Below are positions 12,551-25,451 of a stretch of DNA of 64,000 nt, in pieces. The position numbers and the translations under genes are program-made. This DNA is from Neurospora crassa OR74A (lineage: Eukaryota; Ascomycota; Sordariomycetes; Sordariales; Sordariaceae): assembly GCF_000182925.2 (NCBI RefSeq), contig NC_026505.1:4464001-4528000 (forward strand), in the 5' to 3' direction. The notes under the pieces are model-generated. The model was given only the letters and a program-made list of their open reading frames with translations, made no database searches and was not told where the DNA came from. The number at the start of each line of letters is the position of its first letter. The stretch's first letter is position 1.

Positions 12551-15500
12551 TGTTGCTGTGGTTTTCGGGAAGTAGGTACTATGTGGTGTTGCTGAAAGGA
12601 CAGGAGTTCGACTGCCAAAAGATGCTGGGAAGAAGAAGGCGAAATGGGAGTAAACCAGCAAAGAACGATGACGGCGACAACAACAACGAAGGCGGAAGTT
12701 GACCAAAATTTCGGGGGAAACCACCCCAGAGAACTCGATTGAACTGGAACTGCAATGGCTCCTGTCCGATAAGAGAATTATAGTGGGGCTGTTGTCCCTT
12801 ATCGACCTTACAGGTTGTTCGTTACTTGGCAAGCTTGGGTACGTTCCCTCAGTCCAGTCGCCAGCTGGCAAGAGGGCCGTAATAAAGATACAGTCCCTAC
12901 TGCGTAAGTGTGTACCTAGGTAGTGTAAGTGGTGTATTGTATGTAAGCACGTACATAAATACCGCTTCCTCAGGTTCCGTTTCTAATCCTCTTGTATCTT
13001 GCTTGCCTTTATTGCCGTCACCAGTTCGTTCATCAACAATCCTTCTCCCAAGGGTGATGATGGCAACTTACCTAACGACTATTTCCTCGGAATTGGACCC
13101 TAACTTTCACGGCCATCATAGCCGCGGCTTCTTGTTCTGCTCGCAACTGGTGAGGCGCCAGCGGCCGCGCCAGTCACCACCTCACCATTGTCACCATGAT
13201 CATTACCCATTGGAGATATGAACAGACTTGTAATCATTGCTAAATAACTAGCTACGCACTTTGCAAGTTTTCCGGTAGGGCAACTTGATTCCCGTCTCAT
13301 CCCATCCCCAAAACACCCTCCATGGCCCCCGCCACTATCCATTCGACGCAGGCACGCGGGTCATGCCTGAAATTTCATTTCTTTTTTATTCAAATCCAAC
13401 CCGCCTTCAAATGTCAGCCTTGTACTTCCAAAGACATTCGGTAGTATGCGACCTAACTGTTGACATGTTCATTTCAAGTGCCTCGGTCATCATCACCCTG
13501 CTACATGCCGGCCAATGCCCATCAGAGCCCGGAAGAACACTGCGCAGAATGGGAAGCCGTTCGACATACATAGGTGTACTGTAGTGGCCAGCCAATTGTC
13601 TTTCATGGTGTTCTAGACGTTTGCCTATACAAGTACCTAGACAGCGACCGAGGTCTTGCTTTTTCTTCCCCAACTCCTCTCTCTTCAAACGCCCAGCCCA
13701 TAGTTCGCAGCAGAACTCAACATCTTACCCACCTCCCCCTCCTTCTTCAACCCCATCCAACCTCAATGCAACATGGAGATATTCAGAACTTGATGAGGGG
13801 GGCCATGCTTGGGATAGTCACCTTCCTGTTAAGTCTAGGCGTAGACTTCGTTAGCCATGAGGTTTAGTCGAAATGAGGGGGTAGTTGGATACATGTCGAG
13901 CGGGATGTGGGGAGTGGTAGCGGCGAGGAGGTATACCTCTCAGTACTTATGTACGTACTACTTGGACACACGATTTATGGCAACGAGTTGACAAGGAAAC
14001 ATCTTTGATTAGCATCACCCCCTGCTTCAAAAAGATGCTTTGAGATAGACTGTAAGCTGTGGGCAAGATGCTTTCTGGGCTTAACTCAATCACTCTGTCT
14101 GTTATTGCCATTCAATCCCATAATCTACGATGGGTATCCGTCGACGACCACTCGAGAAGGATGGGAGGGGCAATTCGGCTTTAGACGGAACGGATGCGCA
14201 AAGGTAGGTATTCACCCGTCTTACACGCTCATATCGACCTCTTTTCCCCTCCTCAAGAATGTCTTGAGCCTCCAACAGAACGTGGAACTATTACTTCTTC
14301 GGATTTTGGTTTCCATGTAGTTTCTGTAGTGTAGTATTTTCTTCTTTGCCCCTCTCCTTAGTCTTCCGGGGAATTTCACGACCTACTGCATCTGATGCCG
14401 TGAAGGGTCTAGGCTAGGCGCTACCCCGGATTTTGAAGATGTACGTACGTAATAAGGTGAGGAGGACTACCGAATCAATCCAAGATTTCAACTCGAGGTC
14501 TTAGAGTTGGGTTACTGTATACACACAGTCAGACCAAGGAACATGTCACGTTTTGACCTATGCCATGCCATACATATGGGTTGAGAATGAGAGTGGCTGC
14601 GCAGTCGTCTGTAGCCCGAGAGAAGTCATACCAGACTCTACTTGTAGTGTAGTGTGTTAGGGAGTGTACGATCTTTCTCCTCTGGGCTTCGACTGTCACA
14701 GTTGATCGTCGAAAATGGGCATCTATGGCCGACCTTTGAAATTCAAACCAGTGTCATCTCCAACCGAACTTCGTCTTCTGAAAACTTCTTCCATAAACTC
14801 ATATCTAATTGATGTGCCCCTTTGACCAATTTCTCTTGGATTTGTCGATGCAGTCAGTACTGGACAGCCAATCTGTAACTGACTGACTGCCTTTGCACCA
14901 CCCTCACCACCATACATAGTATCATTCGTCCACCCACCACCACCTTGCATATTCGCCATTCACACGCACAGTTTCTCAGCCCACGGTTTTTCTAGAACCA
15001 CGATCGTCTCCTTCCCACGGCATTTTGTCCATCCGCTTTATTGTGTTGTTGTCAGCATCAAGTCCATACTAGTTCCCTATAAGTCATGAGTACCGGCGGC
15101 AACGACAGGACTGAAGTCCAGCATTTATTTTGCATACCACACAACCCCCTCCCCCAAAGCACGAGACCCCCAAAATCAAGCACTTTAGAGGCAGGTAGTA
15201 TTCAGATATGAGATTGGTGCATTGGGCATCTACCTACATAGATTGGTACGTGCCTCTCCCATGTTTTTGTCAATGGACCCAATTAGGTAGCTATCTATAT
15301 AGCTACAGTGCCATCTTGCGCTCTCTCGGTAACAGCTCTTGATTACCATTCATGCGCGGTGCCCCAAAGCCAAGTAAGGAGCCAAGAGGTACCGACAATG
15401 ATACCACCGCCGTGGTAACCTTGGCAATGCATGTAGCTTCTACCTTCCAATGTATGTCGGTACCTAGGTAGGTATGTATGGGAGAAACCCCGATATGACG

Positions 15501-15962
15501 GATAGGAACAGTGAACGAGATGGAAAGGAACTGAACCGAGAGAAGACGCGGCTTTCCGAACCGACGTGCCACCACCATAGATACCTCAGTCCGGATTGAT
15601 GTGCAGCAGTATGTCTGTTCATTTCTCTCGACGGGCAAGACTAGGTAGATTAGATGCCTCGGTACCTAAGCAGCTTCAATTCTCTTCCTATTCGAAGCTG
15701 AATAAAACCACAACCTTCCCCGTATGCTTCCCAACCCGTCATCCTATTCATCCCCGGTCATATATGCATATAGTAGTAGTACATGTAAAGGAAGGCTAAT
15801 TTTTGTGTGTGCCTAAGCGCCGTGACCAGACCCAAAGCCAAACATGTGATCCGAAAACAGAGAGATCCCGCTCCCAAAAGATGGACAAAACACCAGTAAG
15901 TACCTAGTAATAGCAGCAGTAACCAAAGCAACCAACCAACCCCCCTGTCACCTGTTTGAATA
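12551..15962. other. Long intergenic region without a recognisable gene
   Basis: About 3.4 kb separate the NOP16 start from the regulator stop. Open frames are short and low in protein character on both strands. Recurrent GTACCTAGGTA-like motifs occur (12,912, 15,462-15,475, 15,660, 15,900) along with TGTAGTGTAG strings (14,327, 14,642). A non-coding transcript or a small intron-rich gene cannot be excluded. Confidence 0.45.
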
Positions 15963-18621
15963 TCAGAACATGATCCATTCCACATCCACACCAGGTCCCC
16001 CAATGCACCTCGACCAGTTGAATGGTCCGCTGCGCATCATGCCCCTCATTTTGGCACCGGGACCATTTTCCTTTACATCCTCTGCCCACAGGCGTTCCAA
16101 AACGTCCAAGGCAGCCATGTTGTTCATGTAGCCGCTGCGAGCCATAATATCGCGGCATTTGGACCTGACAATGTTCTGCTGTAACACGTTGACGCATTCG
16201 CTTCCAGCCACAAACAGAGGCCAGAGCAGGAACTTCTCCGCACTGCTGCCTGCTTCCAGGCTGGTGGCATAGTAAACAACCTGGCTGACCAGATCCCGGA
16301 AGTGACTATGAGAGCTAGGGAGGTTGGGACTGGCCAGGCGTTCCGTGTACAGAAGCGCCGCATACCGGAATGCTTCGCTCAACGAGCCCAGATCGCGCAC
16401 CTGTGAGCCTGTAGGCGGCGGCGACAACGTTGGCGCCAATGAGGCCACGACCCTCGACGCGTCAAACTCCCAGCTCTGCAGGGCAGTGCGCGCGTCCTTC
16501 CACTCGCGCCAGAATGTGCTGCCGTGATCGTCGTATCCCATGGATGTGTGACCTATACCCGTCATTTCGTCGTCCTCCATGGTCGAGCCGAGTCCGCTGC
16601 CCTCGAATCTCATCGGCTGGAAGCTTCCGAACAAGTGATGGTGCTCAGACGGGGATGACTTGAAGCCGCCACCACCAAGAGGCGAAGGGGTGCCGCATAG
16701 GCTGTTGGCGCGTGCACGCTGGGCGTTGGCCAGAAGGTTTTGTACCGGTCGATGCTGGGAAAGCAAGTTCAAACGACCTAGCTTGACAATCGTCTTGAAT
16801 AGCTCACGATCACAGCCTACGAGATTTTCCGTACCAGGTGGAAGAAGTTGCGAGTCAGGAAGAAGGCCATAGAAGGATGTGTTGAGCTGAGCTTCCCGAT
16901 CGTTGACGCTCGCAGTGATAGCATCAAAGTATGTGAATAGCGCCTCCATCCATGCCGAGTCTCTTGATGCAGGATAGGAAGACATTCGACGTAACCCTAG
17001 TATCTTCTTAACTCCTGCAAACTGGGTTTGAAACTTGGCGACGCCGGACTCAGCCATCCGGTAGTGGCAAAGTATGAGGATGGTGGCCAGGACTGAATCA
17101 TGAGTCGACTTCTCCGGGTCATTAAGCTGCTCATTCAGCAGATGAACAGCCAGGTTCCTGTGTTGATACTCCTCGGAGAGGGACTGGTCCTCTGGCTGTG
17201 TATCCGAGTAACCGTCGAATGGGCTTGCATCCAATCGCTTTTCTCCAACGTCGCGCATGTGCTGTCCAAGACTCAGCCGTCGCTTAATCCTGAGGTTGCA
17301 TGCGGCGAGTGCACAGATGGCATGCTGCAAGCTCCTGCTAGTGGTACCGAGCTGCAAGATGTGTTCCCTGAACGGGTTGCTGGGGTTGTCGATAAAGACC
17401 ATGCGGGGACAAATGGTCTTCTCGTAATAGTCCATGAAGAAAGGCATCTTATGGATGAGATCAGGGCTTACTCGCAGGATCGGGGAGGGTGATTGCGAAG
17501 GAAACGAAGTCGGCCACGGTAGCTGATTATGCTCGTGGACACTTTGCGAAAGTGATTCGTCGTCTGCATTGGATGGTGCCCAGAACGGGCCGTGAGATTG
17601 GACGCTGGTACTAAATGTCTCCAAGTCGGATGGTGTTCTCGGCACTTGAACGGCGCTGTCGTTAGTATGGATAACATGACCGCCGAAAGTAAAGTGGCTC
17701 ACCGAAGACATCACATTCTTGCACCATCTTGCGACTCAGCTGGGCTTCTAAGCTGTCCACAGGAGATACTCGCAGAGGGAGACTAGCAGTAGGCTCTGAG
17801 GGCGAGTAACCGAGGCTGGGACACGAGGTCGGAGGCCTGTGGGACTCGATCATCACGGCGGATGGATGGGTATGCTGGACAGATGTGCCATGGCCGGGAT
17901 AGCTATCGTAGACAGCGGTCGGGCTCTGAAGGGGACTGTGGATGTAAGAAACATCGTCTCTCGGGAACGAGTGAGCGATGGGAGACATGTAGTCAGTTTC
18001 GCTTATAGAGTCCATGTGGGATGCCATGGAAAGCGACATGCTCCTTCCTGGATATCCAGAGCCGTCGTGAGGAGACATGGGTGAAGTAAACGGGATGTGA
18101 GTCCAGCCGGGTGGTGGGGCTTCCGTCACGGGGGACATGTGAGACATATCGAAGTGATGAAAAGGCGGACCAGACAGTGGTGAGTGAAGAGGTGAGTGAA
18201 GATCCACAGACGACGGCTGCTCTGTCTCCTCACGTTTAACACGATCCTCTGTTTCCGAGTACTGGCTGACGGATGCGACCGAACTAGTGCGTTGCCTCGT
18301 TGTTGGCGACTTCAATGCCGTCACTCCTTTTCCGGGGTTCACGGGTGGTGACTTGGCGATGGGTAGCGATAGGCCTCGAAGCTTGCCTCGACTGGCAACA
18401 CCGACACCCCAAGTCAACTGGGTCTTGTATCCCGAGCACTCATTTCCAATTTCGAGACATTGCGAACAATACGGTCTCCTCCGGTCGCACTTAACATTTC
18501 TCTTGGCGCAGGTAAAGCAGTCGTCGGCAGCTCCGCCAGCGGGCGCCCTTCTCCTACGCTTCCTCGCGGAGGCAGCATCTTTGGCCGTCGCAGCAGGTGG
18601 GGCGTTGATGGGGGCAGTCAT
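15963..18621 (-). CDS. Zn2Cys6 transcription factor with Fungal_trans_2-type domain
   Basis: There are two exons, complement(17,703-18,621) and complement(15,963-17,644), giving 866 aa. The N-terminus has a basic run (ARKRRRRAP) and then a binuclear zinc cluster with cysteines 35, 38, 45, 52, 55 and 62 (spacing 2-6-6-2-6), the DNA-binding domain specific to fungi. Right after it comes SGYKTQLTWGVGVASRGKLR, a segment I associate with one conserved subgroup of these regulators. A long S/P/H-rich linker follows. From about residue 367 the protein resembles the Fungal_trans_2 regulatory domain (DYYEKTICPRMVFIDNPSNP, ALAACNLRIKRR). The donor is GTGAGC, with a TACTAAC branch site. The frame only closes if the AAG acceptor at 17,647-17,645 is used rather than the nearer CAG, so this border is less certain. 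The target genes are unknown. Confidence 0.85.
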
Positions 18622-21600
18622 GGTGGTGACGACTGCGGGCCGTGATGGTTGAGTATGCTGCAGGTATCGAGTCTCAGAGATATCATAAGGAGAAGCTGTC
18701 CAAACAGTCGGCAGGTAAGCTTGGCCAAGACACCGGTCAGGACTGTCGAGGACGGAAGTTGAGTGGTATGGATAAATGGGCGTTTAGTGTGGATAGACTT
18801 GGCCCATAGCAGGGAGGCGAATAGACCTGGGAAGTGGGAAAGAATAAAAAGGCAGAAGGAAGGGGTGGCGTCCAGCGATGCGATCTCTGGTCGATGGCCA
18901 GTCTTTAACTGAAAACCCCAGCGACAGCTACGAAGAGTGAGTGAGAGAGTCCATCTAACGAGGCCGCGGGAGACATCGAGGCTTGTCTTGCATGCAGCAT
19001 GGCCAGCCAGCAACCAAACAGCAATTCGCCCGCTTGACCAGTCACCTAGCGCACTGCTTAGTCCTTAGTGTAGCCCGCTAGCGTATCCGAACCCCCTTGA
19101 TATTGATGGGGTAGACGTGTAGTGTACATGTATAGTGTAGTGTACACTACATACACGAAAATACAAAGGGGGCCATCTTTAGCTCGAGGCTTTTCCTTTC
19201 GACTCTCGAGTCTCCAGTGTTGCGCCCTCTGTGCCGGGGGCGGAAGAGAGGCCCTGGAGTGGATGCAACGGCCGGTGCATAACAAATGAGAAGACCCGAG
19301 AGCACAAGAGCGACAAGGGGTGGTGAGAGTGGAGGAGGGTGTCTTGGTCGCAACACCCTGCAAGTAGCAGCAGGCTCCATTCTGGTTGCTAGGTGGAGAT
19401 GGTTCTTGAAAGGGTAACCCGCTCGAGACTGCTGCGAATGATGACTAGGTAGCCCTACTAATAGGCAAAACAGCAGCAGAAATGGTGAAATCGCCGAGGC
19501 CAGAGCACCGTGTACGCAGCAAAGCGACATGTTAGACCGTGATTTGAGAGAGTACCATTTCGTCAAGAACGAGAGGCATCCCAAGATGGATGTTTGGTTG
19601 TGTAGTCGAACAATTGACTGTACGGCGCAGCCTCTCCTCGAGTGACCAAAGTCTCAAGCCTCCCGGGCGACTCGGCACATGGCAATCCCATGTCCGGCTC
19701 AGCTTCGGGTCGGTTCGATCACCAACAGCTAGGTGGTTTGCTGTCATTCATCTTCTCTCTTCGAACCAAAGAGCCGAGAGGCGGCCGACTTGGGGATGAA
19801 CATGTATACGTAGATATGTCTTGCCTCCGGGCAACCAGTTCAGCCACTGACGAACCACTGACGCTTTGTCGGGGATGTTGTCCCTGAGCACTGGGAAGAC
19901 GGGATGCCTTCTGCGAAGAAAGCAAGCGCTGAAGAGGTATTAGTACTGTAAGGACGCCACAGTCATGCTGCCAGTATCTAATCAGAGGTTGGCTAGTTGG
20001 AAGACATCTCGGTGTCGTCTCACAGTACACTATTGGTTGCTCAATGTTGTGGGATCAAGACGAACGCTGGCTCACTGGACATGGATCCCCAGGCCCTGCG
20101 AAGCAGGGTATGTAGTGTATTGTCAATGTGCAGGGACCGAAGGGCTTTGATAGGGACCCCTGGGAGTAGCTTTTGGTGCTGTGATTGCAGGAACAGGAAT
20201 CAGTGATTCAGTGAATTCCCGAATCCGCTTCCCCAGCTTGGCACCAATTTTCGCACACGGCTCGCCAAGTGGTTCTTGGATTTTTCTCCGAGACAATTTA
20301 GATGCGTCAGATCTCTCAGCCGTAGTGTAGACGGCGAATGCCCATAGTGGTGGAGAGACTAGGACTCGGGAAGTCGACGAGATCGCGACGGGCTTTCGAG
20401 CGTCCGGTTTTTCGGATATGTATCTGGATGACTTCAGGGTGCTGCTTTCTAACCTATGTGTGGGCTGGATGGTGCAATGCCCAGCCCAGATAAACGACGT
20501 AGCATCAGCCCATAACAAGCTTCTTTGAGGGGACACTGAGGAAGAGGGCTCACAAGGACCTGGCCTGCCCGCCTGGGAGGGTTCCAGGGCAGTTGACTTG
20601 CATTGTCGAATAACGGTTGGCTGGCAGGGTGGTCGAAAGAATGGCGTTGGGATGGTGGGCGAGCACGAACTGTGTGGTTGCGAGGTTGCGACGGACGACA
20701 AGCGAGAGGAGCGAAAGGACGGACAGGGGAAAGTTGCTGATAAGCAGTCCATCCATTGGCTTTTTCCTGGCTCCCGCTCATGACGGGATATTGCGCGGGG
20801 GGCAGCCTCGGAACCCAATCAGCAAAGACTTTTAACCTCGGCCTTTTTGCGTAGGGCTTGGCGCAATTGCAATTCTGTCAGCGTCTTTCCTCCTCTGCGA
20901 GAGTGCAAGACCTCTGCTCTAAGAAGTCTAGAAGGCTTCTTTCAAAAGGTGTTGCAACAATATCGTGTGTTATCTACCATCAGCTCCCGTCAGCCCATGC
21001 TCATGGTTAAGAAGCAACACCATGACCTCATCTGTACCTCTTGGACTTGTGGGCACAAGAAGTGTGTGATTGCGCCATGTTAGGAAAAAGAACTCTGGGG
21101 GAGTAAATACAAAAAGTAGGTACGTACACACGTAGCGGTGGTACCTGACAAGATCCACATGTGGCCAAGCCAGTGAATAGCATCAAGGCCAGTGACTCGT
21201 ACATACCCTAGGTAACATTACTCTCTGCTGTCAATTACATATGGCGACCTCCTTCTCTTGCGCGATACTTTAGGACCATGGCGCGGTATGCTCAAGACAA
21301 GGTAGTTACACTCGACTGATTGAAGTCTTCATTGATCGCTAATATCCGTCTGATGCAACCGCTATGGAAACGAACCCCCATCTTCCAGCACCACGTCACA
21401 AGACCTTTATTTTTCAACTCACGTACGGCACACCTCAGTCCTCTACAGTCAGTGCTCCATTTGGACCGCAATTCGAATCTCCTAGCTGTAATACGATAAT
21501 GCTATCGACCAGGGAGCTCATATCGACGTCGGCGCAGCCTCGCGGGCCCAACGAAGCAGAGACGTCTCACATTTGATGTCTGAACACGCAAAGACAGTGA

Positions 21601-22143
21601 ATGTAGCACCTATAACAGTCCTCATTTACTGTTCTCACACCGCTTGGCTGTGGTGGTACTTCATGGTGGCTCAAGGACAGTATGATATCCGGTCTTCATC
21701 ACAGGCATGCAACCTAGATATGCCATCCCGCTCAACCGGTTAGTGAGCTGACTCCACCTACCTCTAGTCAGTGTGGGATCTCGCAAAGCCAGTGAGTGGG
21801 GGGGAGTTCGCTATGGTCGCCATACGCCGGGGCCATCTATAGTGTTGCCTGTGTTCAATATATCTGTGAGCCTTTCAATCTCCGTCGCAAGACAATTCTT
21901 TGGTTCTGGGGCCAGAGCATTGCAGAGCATGACTGTCTTTTTGGTGTGTACTTCATTCACTGCCGCGACTGCCTCTAGCAGAAGACGGCCAACCCAGCTT
22001 CAAGGTACCTACACATGTCGATGGCCTTGCGGATATTGAAGGCCATGAAAGAATACCATTAATCCAAACCGCCTGGCAACTCTGTGTGATCGCCTATATC
22101 AGTTCAGACGCAGTACCACACGTCCACCTCACGCGAGGTTAGG
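18622..22143. other. Intergenic region upstream of the Zn2Cys6 gene
   Basis: No convincing gene. A 231-codon open frame at 20,123-20,818 (-) is S/P/R-rich with no domain, and I regard it as chance. The region has a perfect 14-bp palindrome GTAGTGTACACTAC at 19,137-19,150 and related TAGTGTA strings. Long 5' leaders are common for fungal regulators, so part of it may be promoter and 5' UTR of the regulator. Confidence 0.45.
19137..19150. promoter_or_regulatory. Perfect palindrome GTAGTGTACACTAC
   Basis: A 14-bp perfect inverted repeat, about 515 bp upstream of the regulator start codon. Related cores (TAGTGTACACTA, TACACTAGTGTA) recur at 25,030-25,041 and 35,955-35,966, always outside genes. 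A regulatory role is speculative. Confidence 0.35.
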
Positions 22144-22350
22144 TTAGTACTGCATGGCGCCGATCAAGATGTCTTTCACCTCCCCAAACCGGCGTAAGTC
22201 CATGCGACTTGTCTCTTTCAACTGCATCCCGGGCATGATAATCCCAGCCTTTTCCTGACTTCCCGCCTTCTGGCGGGCTTCCATGCGGGTGACCTTGGCC
22301 GGGCGAGCGAACCAGAACATGTCCCCAATTTTATCGGCCAACCCCGATAT
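22144..22350 (-). CDS. Possible terminal exon of an unrecognised small protein
   Basis: On the - strand a frame ending with a stop at 22,144 reads ISGLADKIGDMFWF, then a basic segment and finally FGEVKDILIGAMQY. Unlike the surrounding open frames it has balanced composition and G/C-ending codons (GGC, GCC, ATC, AAG, CAG), and a reasonable acceptor (ctaccaccacag) lies just before it at about 22,351. The frame stays open upstream to 22,500, so the 5' border is unclear, and I could not place a first exon. No family was recognised. It could be a real short gene, a pseudogene fragment or chance. Confidence 0.25.
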   Translation of the reverse strand: MSGLADKIGDMFWFARPAKVTRMEARQKAGSQEKAGIIMPGMQLKETSRMDLRRFGEVKDILIGAMQY

Positions 22351-25300
22351 CTGTGGTGGTAGTAAGGCCGGATCAACGTGGCAGACTGCTAAAGCGAGCG
22401 TGGGTGAGAGATAGTGAAGATGGTGTGTTACGCGGCGGGCAAAAGCAGTAATTGACATCACTAGCATCAGAGACAACCACTCAACACCGCAGAAATTCAA
22501 ACAGACCTATCGACAGGGACAACAGTGAGACTTATATGGTGGTGTAAGTTGCTGGGTCAGGTTTGTACACAAAAGCTTGGCATTACGTAGCAACGATTGT
22601 ACGACTTGATACCACACAGGTGTCATCGATGGAAGAAAGGGGGGAAGGAAGGGAAGATAAAATGCCGCCTTATCAATGGACACGATGTGACGTCTGGATG
22701 CTTCCTCCAGGGGCAACTCGCCCACATCTTCTTCGCGCAAAAAATACGCGCGCCTTCCACGTCGAAGCGCTGCCCTGGGCCCTACAGTGGAACTCCCGGG
22801 AAAGGAAAAAAAAAAAAAAATATTATTCCGCCATCAAACTGAAGGGTTCCATTCGCAGATGCAAAATTGAACCCTTGCACTGCGACTCTTTCAACGTTTC
22901 CCCTTTCATGTTCCGCGCAGCGCCCAACCGTTCAACCTCAAGCGGTGGATATCCTTTGCAGGGATACCCCTCTATAATATTTCTCATGGTCAAGCTCGCA
23001 AGGTCTGGCCTTTCTCGTGAAAGGTCCTCCGGGAAGAAGATCTCGGCAGTGCCCACGAGGTGTGGTGATCTTTGGAGTCCTTTGTCTCCGAAACCACTTT
23101 ACACCTCGGGCTAGAAAAAAACACAACTTAGGTTCGGACCGAAATATCTCAGATCACGCGCCGGTGATGTCTAGAGGCTTTAACTTTCCCGTCCGTACCA
23201 TTGACTCTCCACTCCGTGAGCCCCATGTGAGTGCTGTCTTTCGTTCCAAGTACTGTACCGGGGCCGGTATACATAGCATATAGTGTACACATTACCTCCT
23301 GCCCCGGCGGCCCATGGGCCCCGGCGGCTGTGGAGACAGATCTGAGAATGGGATTCAGGTAGATCTATCTGTGGAAACCCAAAATCCAGTTCATCGTTGC
23401 ACTTCCAGGACAGCAATGACGGCAGGACCCTCTCCTACAAAGATTCTTAAAGAGCCATGTGTTAACAGCCCGGCAGTGAGCAAAGTGGATGACAAAAGAC
23501 GGCAGACGAGGCATCTCTTTTCAGGGCGGTTTGCGTCCACTTGCGGCCCCCGCCCCCCGCCCCCCTCATCCTTCCCCTCGCTGAACTTGAGATTCTGCTG
23601 ATGTGCAGGTAATGATGGAGGTGTTCGTTCCTTCCCACCAACTGACGAGACTAAATTGAAAAGCCCGCAGCGCCACAGGGAAGTTTTCACACCTTTACAT
23701 CATGATAGAGGCAGAAACTTGCTTCATTCGTCGCCCTTCCCGTTTGTTAGCCACAGTCAAGCCTCTGACGACTGTTCTACCTACTTTACACGACACTGCG
23801 GCTCGCCTACCAGGCGTTCCTTCAGTTGCGTCTGGAAAAGACCCTGCACGCTTGGCCTCCTTGGCCGTTGGAAGACCCGTAGGTAACGCCCAGCGTACCG
23901 TTCAATCCTCAAGCCTTCTTCCTAACTGCCTGGCCGTTGGGCTTGTTCCCTTGAGCTTCGCGACATGAGTTGAGCGGCTGGTCTAGCCTGTCATGGTAAA
24001 CAGCTCCGTTCTAGGTCTGTTCAAGCGAATACTACGGCACGGCATCGCGTGCTGGCACCATTTGTGAATGTGTGGGGGTCCCTTTCTTTTCTAACTTTTC
24101 CGTGAATTTGGTCAAATGGTGGGCCCGAGGGTCTTCCGAGAAAGCCAGAGGTCGTGTATCTGAGAAGACACAACGGTTGAAGCTCTCATGAGATGTGGAT
24201 AAGCTGTCGCATCCCAAAGCTGGCACAGGTACGCTGAATCATTATTTTGCTATCTCTCGGAAGGTAACTGAAAGAATTATGTTGATGCTTCTTACATGGT
24301 AGTTCTTGCGACTGACACCGCCAAAGAGCTATGGCATAGACACCTTATTGTAGGTAGCATGTCGCGTGCTAAACAGCCCGCTAGCGGTAGGTTTGTTGTT
24401 CACTGTATCGGTGGAGAACTGAAGCATCCGTGCCTTCCAACGGTCCACCCATGCGCAAAGCTCCCGAATCTTTGCCTTTCTTTTCCTTCACATGCCAAGG
24501 TTCCGTCATACACTTGAGCCCTGGTAGGTCGGCGACCCGTAGTTTGCGCCATCACGAATTTGCATAAAGTTATCTCAAAGAAGTAATCAAATCGCCAAGG
24601 TCTCTCTTCGTTCTCCATCAACAACGGCCGCCTCCACAGAAGTGGGAATGATGTTCGGTTCACTGCCCGAGCGTCCGAACGACTTCCTCTGCTGACTTCA
24701 TTGGCTCCTTCACCACCCCATGTTCGTTCAGACCACCGAAAACACGCTATGTAGCAGCACTAACGAGAAGGCGTCAGAAGGAGGTCCACTGAAGTGTGTA
24801 CATTACCCTATAAGACGATTTGACGTCGAGATGAGAGGCACATGGGAGAATGCAACAAACTGAGGGCAAAATCAGCAAAAAGTCTTGAAGGTGAGCTGAG
24901 ATGTATGACTACGTAGAGGATAGTCGAACACCCACTTCAACCTCAGCGGACCCGGTACCTGGCCGCTAGAACGTGAAAGGAAGCATCTCCCTTCAATTTT
25001 CAAATGCCGTCACGCTGTCCACAAGATGATAGTGTACACTACATGGCGCCCTCGCTGTCCGCTAGTGTACTATCACCGTTCATCACCACCTCACACTGGC
25101 CCTGCCGATCCTTGTCCACAACGAGTCTAGCCTGCTGAGACCAGAATCGCACCTAAAACTCGTGGGCGCCGGTGGACGACAATGATGCGGGGAAGTTGTG
25201 CCCATCCTGTTTTTTCATCTTTTCTTTTTTCCCTCTGCGTGATTTCAACACCAGAACAGCACTCCTCCGTTCGACATCTACTGTGTAAAGACCGCGTGCA

Positions 25301-25416
25301 ATTGGCTTGAAATGACCGCGTGATCTCTTTGCCCACAAGTTCTTGCCAGTTATTCATCTTCAACGCTCCTTTTCGCATGCCACTGCAGTCATCCTCTTAC
25401 ACGACATGAGGGTAAT

Positions 25417-25418
<2 letters not shown>

Positions 25419-25450
<32 letters not shown>
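25419..25450. repeat. Poly-T tract, 32 bp
   Basis: An uninterrupted run of 32 T on the + strand. Its length is prone to sequencing or assembly error. No poly-A-tailed retroposon could be recognised on the - strand next to it. Confidence 0.9.

Positions 25451-25451
<1 letters not shown>

Noticed and set aside
20123-20818. 231-codon open frame on the - strand
   Set aside because: Rich in S, P and R with no domain, no conserved motif and no supporting splice or start context; looks like a chance frame in non-coding DNA.
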